DNA of 42,004 bases, from the NCBI GenBank assembly GCA_002256185.1, contig NKIT01000016.1, positions 1-42,004 on the forward strand. The letters are read 5' to 3'. The translations under genes were made by a program, and so were the position numbers. Under the pieces are notes generated by a model, which did not search any database, was not told the DNA's origin, and saw nothing but the letters and a program-made list of their open reading frames with translations. The first letter of the stretch is position 1. Each line of letters begins with the position of its first letter. This DNA comes from Rhodobacteraceae bacterium PARR1 (GTDB lineage Bacteria > Pseudomonadota > Alphaproteobacteria > Rhodobacterales > Rhodobacteraceae). Below, piece after piece: positions 34,711-42,004 of this stretch.

Positions 34711-34726
34711 CCATACAAAGGTATGG
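34711..34726. promoter_or_regulatory. Dyad CCATAC-AAAG-GTATGG, possible operator
   Basis: A second copy of the dyad at 22731-22746, here about 130 bp ahead of the GH39-like gene. The gap 34498-34856 is AT-rich towards its right end and holds no gene I can support. Confidence 0.45.
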
Positions 34727-34856
34727 CTTAAACGAAAGTTAATTGAACCCCATCCGAAACTCCCTAAAATGATAATTGGGTGTGGGGCGAAAACCTTCAA
34801 TCTGGGCAAGCATTTAGCCCGGAAAATAACCTTTTTTCTTTGATCTGGGTCTTCGC

Positions 34857-36596
34857 GTGATAACCGTTAACATTCCAACTGGCAGCACGCATATTGTCCC
34901 CGACAGCGTTCCAATCACGCGGGGCGTGTTCGGCTATAACTACACCGGCTTCAAATCCTTTGACCGTTTCGATTCGCAACTCAGCGACAGTCTGGTCGGC
35001 CTGATCAGTTGGCCGGGCGGGTCCTTGGCGGAAAACCTGCCCGACCGCTATGACCTGCGCTATCCCGACCTGTGGAACGGCGATGTCGATTTCGGGCTGG
35101 ATCAGTTGTTCGCCAAGGCTCAGCAATACAATGCCGGCGTCTCGCTCGTGTTGCCGACGGCGCGCTATCTTGGGCGAGAGGATGTGATGCGCGCCGACCT
35201 GCAAGGGTTCTTGGGCCGCATCCTTGACGGCAGCATGGGCACCGTCCCCGACCGGCTGATTCTGGAGATTGGCAACGAATACTATTCCACCTTCGGCACA
35301 GGAACCGCCCACGCTGCGGATTACGGGCGGCTCGCCAATGAGATGGTCGAGACGCTGAGCGCCGTCCTGTCCGATCCGGCACAGAACCCGGCGGGCGTTG
35401 ATGTGGAAATCGCCGTGCAGGTCGGACGCGCCCCGGCCGAAGATGCGGCGATCCGTGCGGAAATGGCACCGGAAACCCTGCGCAACGTCGACATGCTGAT
35501 CTACCACCGCTTCGCCCCCTATGCGACCGGGATCGACCGGTCCTATGGCACGCTGGTCGACCACGTCGACGACTGGCAAGCCGCGATGGAGGCGGCAGGC
35601 GGCGCCCGTCCCGAAGTGTTCATGTCCAGCTACAACGTCGCCTCCTACACCCGGGCCGAGGCGTTGCGCGATTACGTCGAAGCCGAAGCCGCGCTTGGCG
35701 TGACCATCGACCCGGACAACATTGATCTGGACGGGCGCACCGATACCGATTTTGAAAAATTCTGGCAAAACGCGCTGACCAACCGCCATTACGGCATCGA
35801 ACAGACCCGCGTGCTGTTGGAACTTCAGGCCCATATCGGCTCTGTCGGATTGGGGGCGGCATCGGTTTACGGTGTGGACATGCAGCACCCCGCGCGCCTG
35901 AGCTATACCGCGCCAGACGGACAGGGCTATGATTTCGTGGGGCAGGATGCGCTGGACCTGCTGGCGGAAAGCACGCTGGGCACGCGTGTGTTGGACACCT
36001 CGATCAAGAACGACCAGAAGAACGACAACATCTGGACCTACGGGTTCGAGAATGACGACAAGCTGGTTGCCTTTGTCACATGGCACAAGATGCCGCCCGG
36101 GCCGTTGCAGATCACCGTTCCGGGCCTGTCCACCGGGGCCTACAAGGCGGTCTGGGCCGAATCCCTGCATGCCGAGGTGCCCGCCGACTGGATGGACCGC
36201 TTCGGAATCCCTGACAATCCAGAGGTCGACGAAACGCCGGAATCACAAAGCTTTGCCCTTGGCGTGCGCGAACATGTCGCCATGGCGCAGGTGGATGACG
36301 CCATTCAGGTGACCATGGACAAACCCCATGAAATCCTGCGTCTGGTCTTTGCCAAAACCGACGCGGGCATGGCCGAAATCATGGGCTGGCAGGATCAGGC
36401 CCCGCTGATGGTGCAGGCCGAAATGGACGATGTCACCGGCCTGCCGCCGCCGGTGGATATGGACGGAACCCCGGACGATGGCGAAGACCCCGACATCCCC
36501 GACGTGACGGCCGCCGATGACGGTGGCGCAGGGGCGGCAATGGGCGGAATGCTGGGGGCCATCCTCTTGGTGGCGCTTTTGGCGATGGCGGTCTGA
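34857..36596 (+). CDS. GH39-like TIM-barrel protein with C-terminal membrane anchor
   Basis: A 579-residue protein. Its first 350 residues resemble clan-A glycoside hydrolases (GH39/GH79/arabinofuranosidase-like): GVFGYNYTGF, LISWPGGSLAENL, and the acid/base-like Glu in LILEIGNEYY. A beta-rich domain follows (about 380-490), then a Pro/Asp-rich linker (PPPVDMDGTPDDGEDPDIPD) and a final hydrophobic stretch (GGMLGAILLVALLAMAV). No N-terminal signal peptide is visible, so how and whether it is exported is unclear. The start is GTG at 34857 with no strong ribosome site. Confidence 0.7.
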   Translation: MITVNIPTGSTHIVPDSVPITRGVFGYNYTGFKSFDRFDSQLSDSLVGLISWPGGSLAENLPDRYDLRYPDLWNGDVDFGLDQLFAKAQQYNAGVSLVLPTARYLGREDVMRADLQGFLGRILDGSMGTVPDRLILEIGNEYYSTFGTGTAHAADYGRLANEMVETLSAVLSDPAQNPAGVDVEIAVQVGRAPAEDAAIRAEMAPETLRNVDMLIYHRFAPYATGIDRSYGTLVDHVDDWQAAMEAAGGARPEVFMSSYNVASYTRAEALRDYVEAEAALGVTIDPDNIDLDGRTDTDFEKFWQNALTNRHYGIEQTRVLLELQAHIGSVGLGAASVYGVDMQHPARLSYTAPDGQGYDFVGQDALDLLAESTLGTRVLDTSIKNDQKNDNIWTYGFENDDKLVAFVTWHKMPPGPLQITVPGLSTGAYKAVWAESLHAEVPADWMDRFGIPDNPEVDETPESQSFALGVREHVAMAQVDDAIQVTMDKPHEILRLVFAKTDAGMAEIMGWQDQAPLMVQAEMDDVTGLPPPVDMDGTPDDGEDPDIPDVTAADDGGAGAAMGGMLGAILLVALLAMAV

Positions 36597-36710
36597 CCGC
36601 TGCCCTCGGGCGAAGAAACCCGCCTGTCCTGCATCCCCCTGTTGCGTCGCGCCCGGCTTTGCCTAAACTCGCTGCCGATGGTTCGGGTAACGGTTTCGGA
36701 GGGACGGGTT

Positions 36711-37517
36711 TTGGTCACGCGCATTTCCTTGTGCTTTGTCATCGCGCTTTGGGCAGGCCTTGCCGCCGCCCCGGTTCACGCCGTGCAATGCAGCGACACA
36801 TCCGGGCAGTTTGAGGCGTGGAAACCCCTGATGGCGACCGAGGCCGCCGCATCCGGCGTGGGCGCGCGGGGCATCGACGCGCTGATGGGCACCAGCTATT
36901 CCCGCGCCACCATCAGTGCTGACCGCAATCAGAAAAGCTTTCGCTACACGCTGGACAAGTTCCTGCAGGTGCGCGGGGCGGATACGATCATCGCCCAAGG
37001 CCGCAAGAAAAAGGCCCGCAACCCCGATTTCTATGCCGCGCTGGAACAGCAATATGGCGTGCCGGCCGGGGTGCTGTTGGCGATCCACGGGATGGAGACG
37101 GGCTTTGGCGGCTTCATGGGCGATACCAATGTCGTCTCGGCCATCGCCACATTGGCCTATGACTGCCGCCGCAGCGATTTCTTCACCCCCCATCTGATTG
37201 ACGCGCTGAAACTGGTCGATCAGGGCACGATCAGCACGGCGACTGTGGGGGCCAAGCATGGCGAGTTGGGGCATACCCAATTCCTGCCCGGCAACGCGCT
37301 GACCTATGGTGTGGACGGCGATGGCGACGGGCGGGTGGACCTGTCGGGTCTGACCGATGCCATGGCCTCCACCGCCAACTATCTGGCGCGAAAGGGCTGG
37401 CAACCGGGGCTTGGCTATCAGGAAGGCGAACCGAACTTCGCCGTGATCAAGGAATGGAACGCCGCCACCGTCTATCAACAGGCCATCGCGCTTATGGGGG
37501 CACGGATCGACCGCTAA
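36711..37517 (+). CDS. Lytic murein transglycosylase, MltB-type (SLT_2)
   Basis: A 268-residue periplasmic peptidoglycan-cleaving enzyme. The N-terminus MVTRISLCFVIALWAGLA, ending in AHA-like PVHA, is a cleavable signal peptide. The catalytic Glu129 is in IHGMETGFGG, and HGELGHTQFLPGN matches the MltB family; there is no peptidoglycan-binding domain, unlike the copy at 27209. The TTG at 36711 is chosen because GGAGGG lies 7 nt before it and the signal peptide then starts at once; an ATG at 36678 lacks a ribosome site. Confidence 0.88.
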   Translation: MVTRISLCFVIALWAGLAAAPVHAVQCSDTSGQFEAWKPLMATEAAASGVGARGIDALMGTSYSRATISADRNQKSFRYTLDKFLQVRGADTIIAQGRKKKARNPDFYAALEQQYGVPAGVLLAIHGMETGFGGFMGDTNVVSAIATLAYDCRRSDFFTPHLIDALKLVDQGTISTATVGAKHGELGHTQFLPGNALTYGVDGDGDGRVDLSGLTDAMASTANYLARKGWQPGLGYQEGEPNFAVIKEWNAATVYQQAIALMGARIDR

Positions 37518-37544
37518 GCCGCCCGAAAACCCGCGTTTTCCCCC

Positions 37545-37573
37545 TTGCGCCCGCCGCGCCCGTCCACTATCAC
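37545..37573 (+). promoter_or_regulatory. Predicted promoter of tRNA-Glu
   Basis: TTGCGC (37545-37550) and TATCAC (37568-37573) are 17 nt apart and end 17 nt before the tRNA. Confidence 0.5.
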
Positions 37574-37590
37574 CCGCCCACTAACAGCGT

Positions 37591-37665
37591 GGCCCGTTCG
37601 TCTATCGGTTAGGACACCTGGTTTTCAACCAGGTAAGAGGGGTTCGACTCCCCTACGGGCTGCCA
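37591..37665 (+). tRNA. tRNA-Glu (TTC anticodon)
   Basis: A 75-nt cloverleaf with encoded CCA. Acceptor GGCCCGT/ACGGGCT, anticodon stem CCTGG/CCAGG around TTTTCAA, and T loop TTCGACT. It is the integration site of the mobile element that follows. Confidence 0.95.
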
Positions 37666-37712
37666 CTTCGATCGCAGTATCAAGCAAATACAATGGCTTA
37701 CAGGGCGGATTT

Positions 37713-37745
37713 GACTAACCTTTCAGAAAGGTTAGTCAGCTTTTG
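37713..37745 (+). terminator. Hairpin between tRNA-Glu and integrase 3' end
   Basis: GACTAACCTTT (37713-37723) pairs with AAAGGTTAGTC (37727-37737), followed on the plus strand by AGCTTTTG. The integrase stop codon lies inside the right arm. It could terminate the tRNA transcript, the integrase transcript, or both. Confidence 0.5.
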
Positions 37746-38775
37746 TTCCTGTAATCTTCCCCAACCTTGCCATTCCGTTGCTCGCCAGTCGCGCTCTGTT
37801 CGCTTTCCGGACATAGATCGCCGCTGTCTTTGTATCCTTGTGCGCGAGAAAACTCGCGATTTCCCATTCCGTCGCTCCCGCCTCGGCAAGCCGCGTCGCA
37901 CCGGACTTGCGCAAACCATGCGCGGACCCTTCTGTGACGCCCGCCGCCATGCACTGATCCTTGAACCAATTGCCTAAGCTCTCGACGGTGTAAGGGCGGC
38001 CTTGGGTATGGGCGAGGAAGATGAACTGGTCGGAAGGCAGACGATCCAACTCAGCTTGCAGTTCCGCCAAAATGGGAAGGTCTGCCGAAACACCGGTCTT
38101 TCCACGTGAATAACGGATGCGGCCATTCACGACGTTTCCCCGACCCATCCGCGCGGCATCCTGTCGTGATGCGCCCGTGCAAAGGAAAATCATCAAGGCA
38201 AGACGTGCCTTTGTGCCAGGACCATGGAAGTCAATAAATCGGCTCACATCTTCCTCGGTCCAGGTATGATAACCATCGGGATTGGTTTTGCGCTTGTATG
38301 CCAACGATGCTGCATCGTTCTTCTTCGAAAGGATGCCTTCGCTCCTCGCAAACTTTAATAGGGCGCTGAGGTTCTTCCTAACTTGATTTGCAGCCGCGGG
38401 TCCGCCTTTACGGCCCATCAGCGCCTCGACATGCTGCTTTTCCAAGCGCGCTGCAGGTAAGGTGCCCGCTTGCTCGTGGAGCCAGTCCAGTTCCCGCCGG
38501 AGGGAGCGCTTGCGGCTGTCAGACAGGTCTGCGTAGCGGGGGCTGGCCAAATAGCTTTTGATCACATGTGCAACGCTGCCCGCCTCAACCTTCGGAGCGG
38601 ACGACTTCCGATGGCCATTCAAAGCGGCGTCATAAGCGGCACGAAATTCGACCGACCCGTAATCTCCGGGCAGATAAACATCAATGCCGTGTCCTTTACG
38701 AAAACGGTAGCGCAGTTTGCCGTGGCGATCAGTCTGGCGACTGACACCGGGAAAGGGGTTCTTGATCCTTGCCAT
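37732..38775 (-). CDS. Tyrosine site-specific integrase
   Basis: A 347-residue recombinase that joins the element to its tRNA-Glu att site. It has an N-terminal arm/core-binding part (about 60-160) and a catalytic domain. Residues: Arg204 in TGASRQDA, Lys226 in RGKTG, His286 and Arg289 in AHGLRKSGATRLAEAG, His312 in LAHKDTKTA and the nucleophile Tyr321 in AIYVRKANR, so all catalytic positions are present. The ATG is 3 bp after the stop of the Xis-type gene, so the two are likely translated together. The gene appears intact, so excision should be possible. Confidence 0.94.
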   Translation of the reverse strand: MARIKNPFPGVSRQTDRHGKLRYRFRKGHGIDVYLPGDYGSVEFRAAYDAALNGHRKSSAPKVEAGSVAHVIKSYLASPRYADLSDSRKRSLRRELDWLHEQAGTLPAARLEKQHVEALMGRKGGPAAANQVRKNLSALLKFARSEGILSKKNDAASLAYKRKTNPDGYHTWTEEDVSRFIDFHGPGTKARLALMIFLCTGASRQDAARMGRGNVVNGRIRYSRGKTGVSADLPILAELQAELDRLPSDQFIFLAHTQGRPYTVESLGNWFKDQCMAAGVTEGSAHGLRKSGATRLAEAGATEWEIASFLAHKDTKTAAIYVRKANRARLASNGMARLGKITGTKAD

Positions 38776-38778
38776 GTG

Positions 38779-39033
38779 TTATCTCAACAGAACATCACAA
38801 GGATTTTCGGCGTCAAACCCTTCGGTAAGGCCTTCAACGGGTAGACCGAATAGGGCTGCATCCAGTTCATTGCGCATCCAAAGCTTGACGGACGGACCAA
38901 GGCGTCGCGGGGGCGGCATTATTCCGTTACGGACTAACTGATCGAAATAGCTAGGACTGACGCCACAGTGCAACGCCGCATCGGCACGGCGAAGTCCGGT
39001 GGGTGCGGTAACAGGTGCGATCTGGCGTGTCAT
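38779..39033 (-). CDS. AlpA/Xis-type DNA-binding protein
   Basis: An 84-residue protein with a winged-helix/MerR-like motif (GLRRADAALHCGVSPSYFDQ, then the wing MPPPRRLGPSVKLW and the closing helix NELDAALFG). Such proteins act as excisionases or as activators of integrase genes. The ATG at 39033 has GGAG 8 nt upstream; the frame is open to 39120. The stop is 3 bp before the integrase ATG, which points to a joint int/xis operon. Confidence 0.85.
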   Translation of the reverse strand: MTRQIAPVTAPTGLRRADAALHCGVSPSYFDQLVRNGIMPPPRRLGPSVKLWMRNELDAALFGLPVEGLTEGFDAENPCDVLLR

Positions 39034-39976
39034 TTCATTCACTCCAAAGCGGCCGCTGAGTCTTTTTGATGTATTGAAGTGTGAAGAAAGGAAGGGGAAA
39101 CCAAAGCGTTCTGACCGCATCCTTCCTCGCGCAGCCTTCCCCTGCCGTGTTGATCGACGTTCTCATTTTCAAACTCAAACCTTTCTCGGCCCAAGGAAAG
39201 CGGTGCGTTCCTCGGGCGCCTTCTTGATTTAGCTGTCTGTTCAGCCTGAGTTGATTATAACAAGAATTGCGAAAATCAGAATGATCGACGAAACCAAAAA
39301 CGCGGTAGTTCGGTAGAAACATGCAAATATTTCTGCAGCTTGGGTAGGATTTTTCTATTGATCTTTTCGCTGGATTTCCACAATGCCGCTATGCTGAGAA
39401 ATTATCCGGATTTTCTCTCCAACGGCCTTTGCATGATGTTCTCTAAATTTCCCAACCGAAAAATCCGGATTATTGACTTTAATGTTGTTTGACCTCCCTC
39501 TGGATCATATCCGGCGAACCAAAGGAGTTGCCGCCGTGCATCCACTAGAGCGTCATCTGACCATCTGTAAGCGTCGAGAAGCCAGTCAGACTGCGGCCTT
39601 CTTTGCCGCAGTCCAACGCAACGACGACCACAAGCCAGAACCGCGGCTTTGGCGAAGTCAAACATCAATGGAAACTTTTCTTCGATGCTTTGTAGATTAT
39701 TTAAGTATAAAAGTCAATAAGTTTCTTGGGAAACCGAGCACGAGCCAAATCGGCTGTTTCGCCATGCGGCTTCCGCGGGCTATGGTCGTAGCTCAATCAC
39801 GCTTTGGATCCGATGAGTGTCCGTTCTCGTTTTTGGTCCTCACCCCTCGACAATCCGTCGTAATCCGCATCCGCTCGTCACATTCGGGGGCACCTATCGA
39901 AGTGCTCGACAACAACTGAGATGGCGCGCGGCCAATGACCAACCAGGCGAGTCCGCGATGGCCCCTCCTCTCCTTT
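39034..39976. other. Gene-poor stretch of the element
   Basis: About 940 bp, richer in A+T, with no gene I can support. A weak 87-codon frame on the minus strand (39665-39402, with DDALVDARRQLLWFAGYDP) has no clear ribosome site or family. An 11-bp inverted repeat ATCCGGATTTT (39404-39414) / AAAATCCGGAT (39460-39470) is the clearest structure. Confidence 0.5.
39404..39470. repeat. Inverted repeat ATCCGGATTTT / AAAATCCGGAT
   Basis: Exact 11-bp arms 45 bp apart in the gene-poor stretch. They could be a regulatory or processing site; function unknown. Confidence 0.5.
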
Positions 39977-42004
39977 TCAAGGATCATAATCGTTGGCATC
40001 TTCTTCAGACACCGCAGCCAGCCATGAGGCGTCGGCTTCAAGGCTTTCGCTGGCCTCGCGGTGCGCAGCGTCGGAGGCATGGCGTCCGCGCTCAACCTCT
40101 TTTGGGACGGCTTCGTTTTTCCCTTCAAGCAGTGCCTTAGCGTTGCCGATAGTTTGGCGCATGTCGTCGACGGGAAGTTTCACACCGATTGCGCTGTCAA
40201 CCAGACGGATCATCCGCTGAAGTTCCTCGTCGCTCTGCTGCCATTTTCCGACAGCGATCCGGTCGGAAAAGAGGGCGATACCGATACCCGGCGCCAGAAA
40301 CATCACCCCCCCATCCACCCGGCGCAACGGGGCGGGGCCATCTTTTGGTGCGAAGTGCGTCAAGGCCAGACCCGCGCGCAGGAGGGCACCCAGAGATGCC
40401 CATGCTACGCTGGACTTTGAAGCACCATCAGAAGCGAGCTGATTTGCCCTTCCAGTTTTTCGATGCTTGCCGCTGATGTTAGAAGAGACCTGCTCATCGT
40501 CTGCAGATCGTCCGTTAAGGCCTGGTGGGCTTTCTTCTGTTCGCCCATTGCTGCCAGAGATTGGTTTTCCTTGTCCAAGAGCATTCCCAGTGCCGCCGCG
40601 ATCCGAGATAGCGCCTCCGCCATTTGCTGCTGCCGCAGAATCGCCTCCTGATCCATTGATGTGAGGCAGTCCTCGAGCCGCTTCACGGCGGGAAGAAGTG
40701 TGTAAATCGCCTGCGTCAGTTCTGCCATCTGCTGAGGCACGGGCGTCGAGTCGGGCATTCAGGGTCTCCAATCTTGTTGCGAGATGTGTGAACCGCTGGA
40801 TGCGGTCGAACGTGATCGCGTTGGCAAGCCGGGATCCGGCAAGGAGAACCCCTGCATGGGTCGTTAGATCGACAAGCCGCCTGGTCAGGTGTCCGATCGC
40901 GGCGGCGGGTCCGACGGGCCCAGAAAGCGCGAGAGCGAGTCGTTCAAGCGTGCCAGACTCCTGCTGTCGCGCGCGATCAATTCCTCCAGCGCTGCGATCC
41001 GCGCTTCCAATCGCTTGTTCCGCTGCTCGGCCCCCGCCAGTTTTGCTTCCAGCGTCGCGATCTGGCCCTGTTGCTGCTGTTCGAGACGGTCCATCATGTC
41101 CAAGAAGCGTTGGTCTAGTTTCGAGAGGTTCATTCGGATTTGGGTCCTTGTTCGAAGTGTTCCGCGACAGCGCCATGACATGATGTTTGCGCGGAAGTAT
41201 GCCGAGGGGGTCAGTCGGGCGCGGATCCAGCAAGGTGCTGAGAGTCCAGACGGGGGCGGGCCAGTTGCCGCGACCATAGCGCGTCCGGTTCCACTCGGCC
41301 CGCTTTGTCCAAGCGGCTTGGAAGCGCTCTAGGGAAGCAGCAAGCGCCGCCGTCCGCGTTCCCTTCGCCAGTGTGAGGGCAGCGGGCTCAAGTCGCGCTG
41401 TGGCCCCATCGAAGGCGGCGGCAAACAGGCGTCCCTGAAGCCGCATCCGGTCCCGGACCAGAGCCTCCGGCCGTCCGATCGTGATCGCATGATCGGTCGT
41501 GACCAAGATGGCCATTCCCCTTGGCGCGAGCCATGGTTCCAGAAGCGCGATGACGTCCTTGCGCGACGTGATCTTCCCGGCCTCGGCCGCCGCCTTGACG
41601 AGCGCGACCGCCTCGTCGCGCAAATCACGCTGCGGAGCGAGGCCAGCTCTGGCTGCCTCGGCCGTGAGTTTTGCCTTCCAATGTGGCGTGGCGACATCAA
41701 GCCTTCGGGCCGGATCCTCGGGATCGGCCCAGCCAAAGGTGTGATTCACGAGATCTCGAAACGCCCGCCAGTAAATGGGAAGCTCACCCTGCGGGATCGG
41801 CGGGTCCGGGTTGTGGCTGTAGGCCCGTTCTGTGGGATAGACAGCCCTCGGGTGCGCGACGTTCACCTCAAGGCGGCCCGTATGAGTATGGGTGGTGACA
41901 TAAGGCATTGGCCGTGACGCAGTCGGTATGCCCGGCCAGAGTGCCTCGAAGAATATCTGGAGGGTGCGGTCGATCTGGCCCCTCAGCAACGGGTCGCCGG
42001 CATT
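39977..42004 (-). CDS. MbeA-like (HEN-type) mobilization relaxase, 5' end outside window
   Basis: At least 675 codons remain open to the right edge; the true start and the catalytic Tyr region lie outside. The visible N-terminal part contains YVTTHTHTGRLEVN (about 41902-41861) with His, Glu and Asn spaced H-x6-E-x-N, as in the HEN motif of the ColE1 relaxase MbeA. A following VAHPRAVYP and conserved helices (WRAFRDLVNHTFGW) fit a relaxase core. The C-terminal half is low-complexity and Gly/Ser/Arg-rich exactly where two other genes are read in the +1 frame. The enzyme would nick oriT and lead the strand into a recipient using another element's secretion system. Confidence 0.8.
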   Translation of the reverse strand, partial: NAGDPLLRGQIDRTLQIFFEALWPGIPTASRPMPYVTTHTHTGRLEVNVAHPRAVYPTERAYSHNPDPPIPQGELPIYWRAFRDLVNHTFGWADPEDPARRLDVATPHWKAKLTAEAARAGLAPQRDLRDEAVALVKAAAEAGKITSRKDVIALLEPWLAPRGMAILVTTDHAITIGRPEALVRDRMRLQGRLFAAAFDGATARLEPAALTLAKGTRTAALAASLERFQAAWTKRAEWNRTRYGRGNWPAPVWTLSTLLDPRPTDPLGILPRKHHVMALSRNTSNKDPNPNEPLETRPTLLGHDGPSRTAATGPDRDAGSKTGGGRAAEQAIGSADRSAGGIDRARQQESGTLERLALALSGPVGPAAAIGHLTRRLVDLTTHAGVLLAGSRLANAITFDRIQRFTHLATRLETLNARLDARASADGRTDAGDLHTSSRREAARGLPHINGSGGDSAAAANGGGAISDRGGTGNALGQGKPISGSNGRTEESPPGLNGRSADDEQVSSNISGKHRKTGRANQLASDGASKSSVAWASLGALLRAGLALTHFAPKDGPAPLRRVDGGVMFLAPGIGIALFSDRIAVGKWQQSDEELQRMIRLVDSAIGVKLPVDDMRQTIGNAKALLEGKNEAVPKEVERGRHASDAAHREASESLEADASWLAAVSEEDANDYDP
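40405..40758 (-). CDS. Nested coiled-coil mobilization accessory protein B (MbeD/MbeB-like)
   Basis: A 117-residue protein wholly inside the relaxase gene, in its +1 frame. The ATG follows GGAG at 7-8 nt. The sequence is almost all helix with heptad-like spacing (MAELTQAIYTLLPAVKRLED, ILRQQQMAEALSRIAAAL, MSRSLLTSAASIEKLEGQI) and a normal mixed composition, while the relaxase frame over the same bases is Gly/Ser-rich (e.g. GGDSAAAANGGGAISDRGG). In ColE1, mbeB and mbeD lie inside mbeA in the same way and help mobilization and plasmid entry. Homology to those proteins is by layout, not shown by alignment. Confidence 0.7.
   Translation of the reverse strand: MPDSTPVPQQMAELTQAIYTLLPAVKRLEDCLTSMDQEAILRQQQMAEALSRIAAALGMLLDKENQSLAAMGEQKKAHQALTDDLQTMSRSLLTSAASIEKLEGQISSLLMVLQSPA
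40885..41133 (-). CDS. Nested coiled-coil mobilization accessory protein A (MbeB/MbeD-like)
   Basis: An 82-residue protein inside the relaxase gene, in the +1 frame and in phase with protein B, whose start is 126 nt further on. The ATG at 41133 follows AAGGA at about 11 nt. The protein is a strong coiled coil (LDQRFLDMMDRLEQQQQGQI, then LEAKLAGAEQRNKRLEARI) ending in a Pro/Ser-rich tail. The open frame extends upstream to 41277 but that part is Arg/Pro-rich and shadow-like, so the ATG at 41133 is taken as the real start. Confidence 0.7.
   Translation of the reverse strand: MNLSKLDQRFLDMMDRLEQQQQGQIATLEAKLAGAEQRNKRLEARIAALEELIARDSRSLARLNDSLSRFLGPSDPPPRSDT

Larger units (their letters stand above)
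37666..42004. mobile_element. Integrative mobilizable element at tRNA-Glu (left part; runs off window)
   Basis: Starts at the tRNA-Glu 3' end with an integrase whose 3' end faces the tRNA, then a Xis-type gene, a gene-poor AT-richer stretch, and a relaxase with two nested genes. No second copy of the tRNA 3' end is seen before the right edge, so the other end lies outside. No type IV secretion genes are visible here, so it is called mobilizable rather than conjugative (inference). Confidence 0.75.

Noticed and set aside
39473-39919. 148-codon plus-strand frame in the gene-poor stretch
   Set aside because: No family likeness and no clear ribosome site; kept only as part of the described gap.
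39817-40140. Plus-strand frame over the relaxase 3' end
   Set aside because: Arg/Gln-rich shadow without ribosome site or family.
41134-41277. Upstream extension of nested protein A
   Set aside because: Arg/Pro-rich and unlike the coiled coil; a better start with AAGGA upstream is at 41133.
1-42004. CRISPR arrays, rRNA genes, insertion sequences
   Set aside because: No regularly spaced repeats, rRNA signatures or transposase genes were seen.
37666-42004. Second copy of the tRNA-Glu 3' end (right att site)
   Set aside because: None was found by eye before the window edge; the distal end must lie beyond.

Overview
The window is a GC-rich chromosomal segment of an alphaproteobacterium, most likely family Rhodobacteraceae. 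The gene families (glutaryl-CoA dehydrogenase beside a LysR regulator, SufE, purM-purN, EF-P beside its lysyl-ligase EpmA) and the extragenic repeat TCACCCCCTGAGGATATTT fit that group. No rRNA or single-species marker is present, so genus is not called.

Layout. 1-5.9 kb is core housekeeping: Xaa-Pro aminopeptidase, SufE, a small lipoprotein, RNase D, and the translationally coupled purM-purN pair. At 5958-6033 lies a CAT-anticodon tRNA (Ile2-like) whose last 13 bases are repeated at 7099-7111. Between the copies sits an AT-richer micro-island of about 1.08 kb with only an integrase N-terminal stump and a helix-turn-helix protein. 7.1-12.7 kb holds a DMT transporter and LysR regulator divergent from gcdH, a GC-rich block of hairpins, a DAO-type flavoprotein and a phosphoglycolate phosphatase. 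12.8-19.8 kb holds a VOC protein, an RND efflux pump with its adaptor (overlapping genes), and the divergent epmA/efp pair. 19.8-27 kb holds a large soluble hybrid histidine kinase and a three-gene overlapping glycan operon (glycosyltransferase, UDP-galactopyranose mutase, GH1-like protein). 27.2-37.5 kb holds two MltB-type lytic transglycosylases, a DUF1624 membrane protein, a persulfide-dioxygenase-like MBL protein, an NhaP-type antiporter with a cyclic-nucleotide-binding-like tail, an ABC1/UbiB kinase-like protein, and a GH39-like protein with a C-terminal membrane anchor.

From 37.6 kb to the right edge a second mobile element begins at tRNA-Glu(TTC): a tyrosine integrase pointing at the tRNA, an AlpA/Xis-type gene 3 bp upstream of it, about 0.95 kb without a convincing gene, then a relaxase running off the window. 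The relaxase carries an H-x6-E-x-N motif like the ColE1 MbeA (HEN) family. Inside its C-terminal half, in the +1 frame of the same strand, lie two coiled-coil ORFs (82 and 117 aa) with upstream AAGGA and GGAG sequences. This is the same architecture as mbeB and mbeD inside mbeA of ColE1, but in a chromosomal integrative element of an alphaproteobacterium.

The most notable points are (1) the nested mobilization genes, (2) the micro-island with its 13-bp att repeats, and (3) the evidence that this insertion rewrote the C-terminus of the neighbouring transporter, whose ancestral frame would have run antisense into the tRNA.
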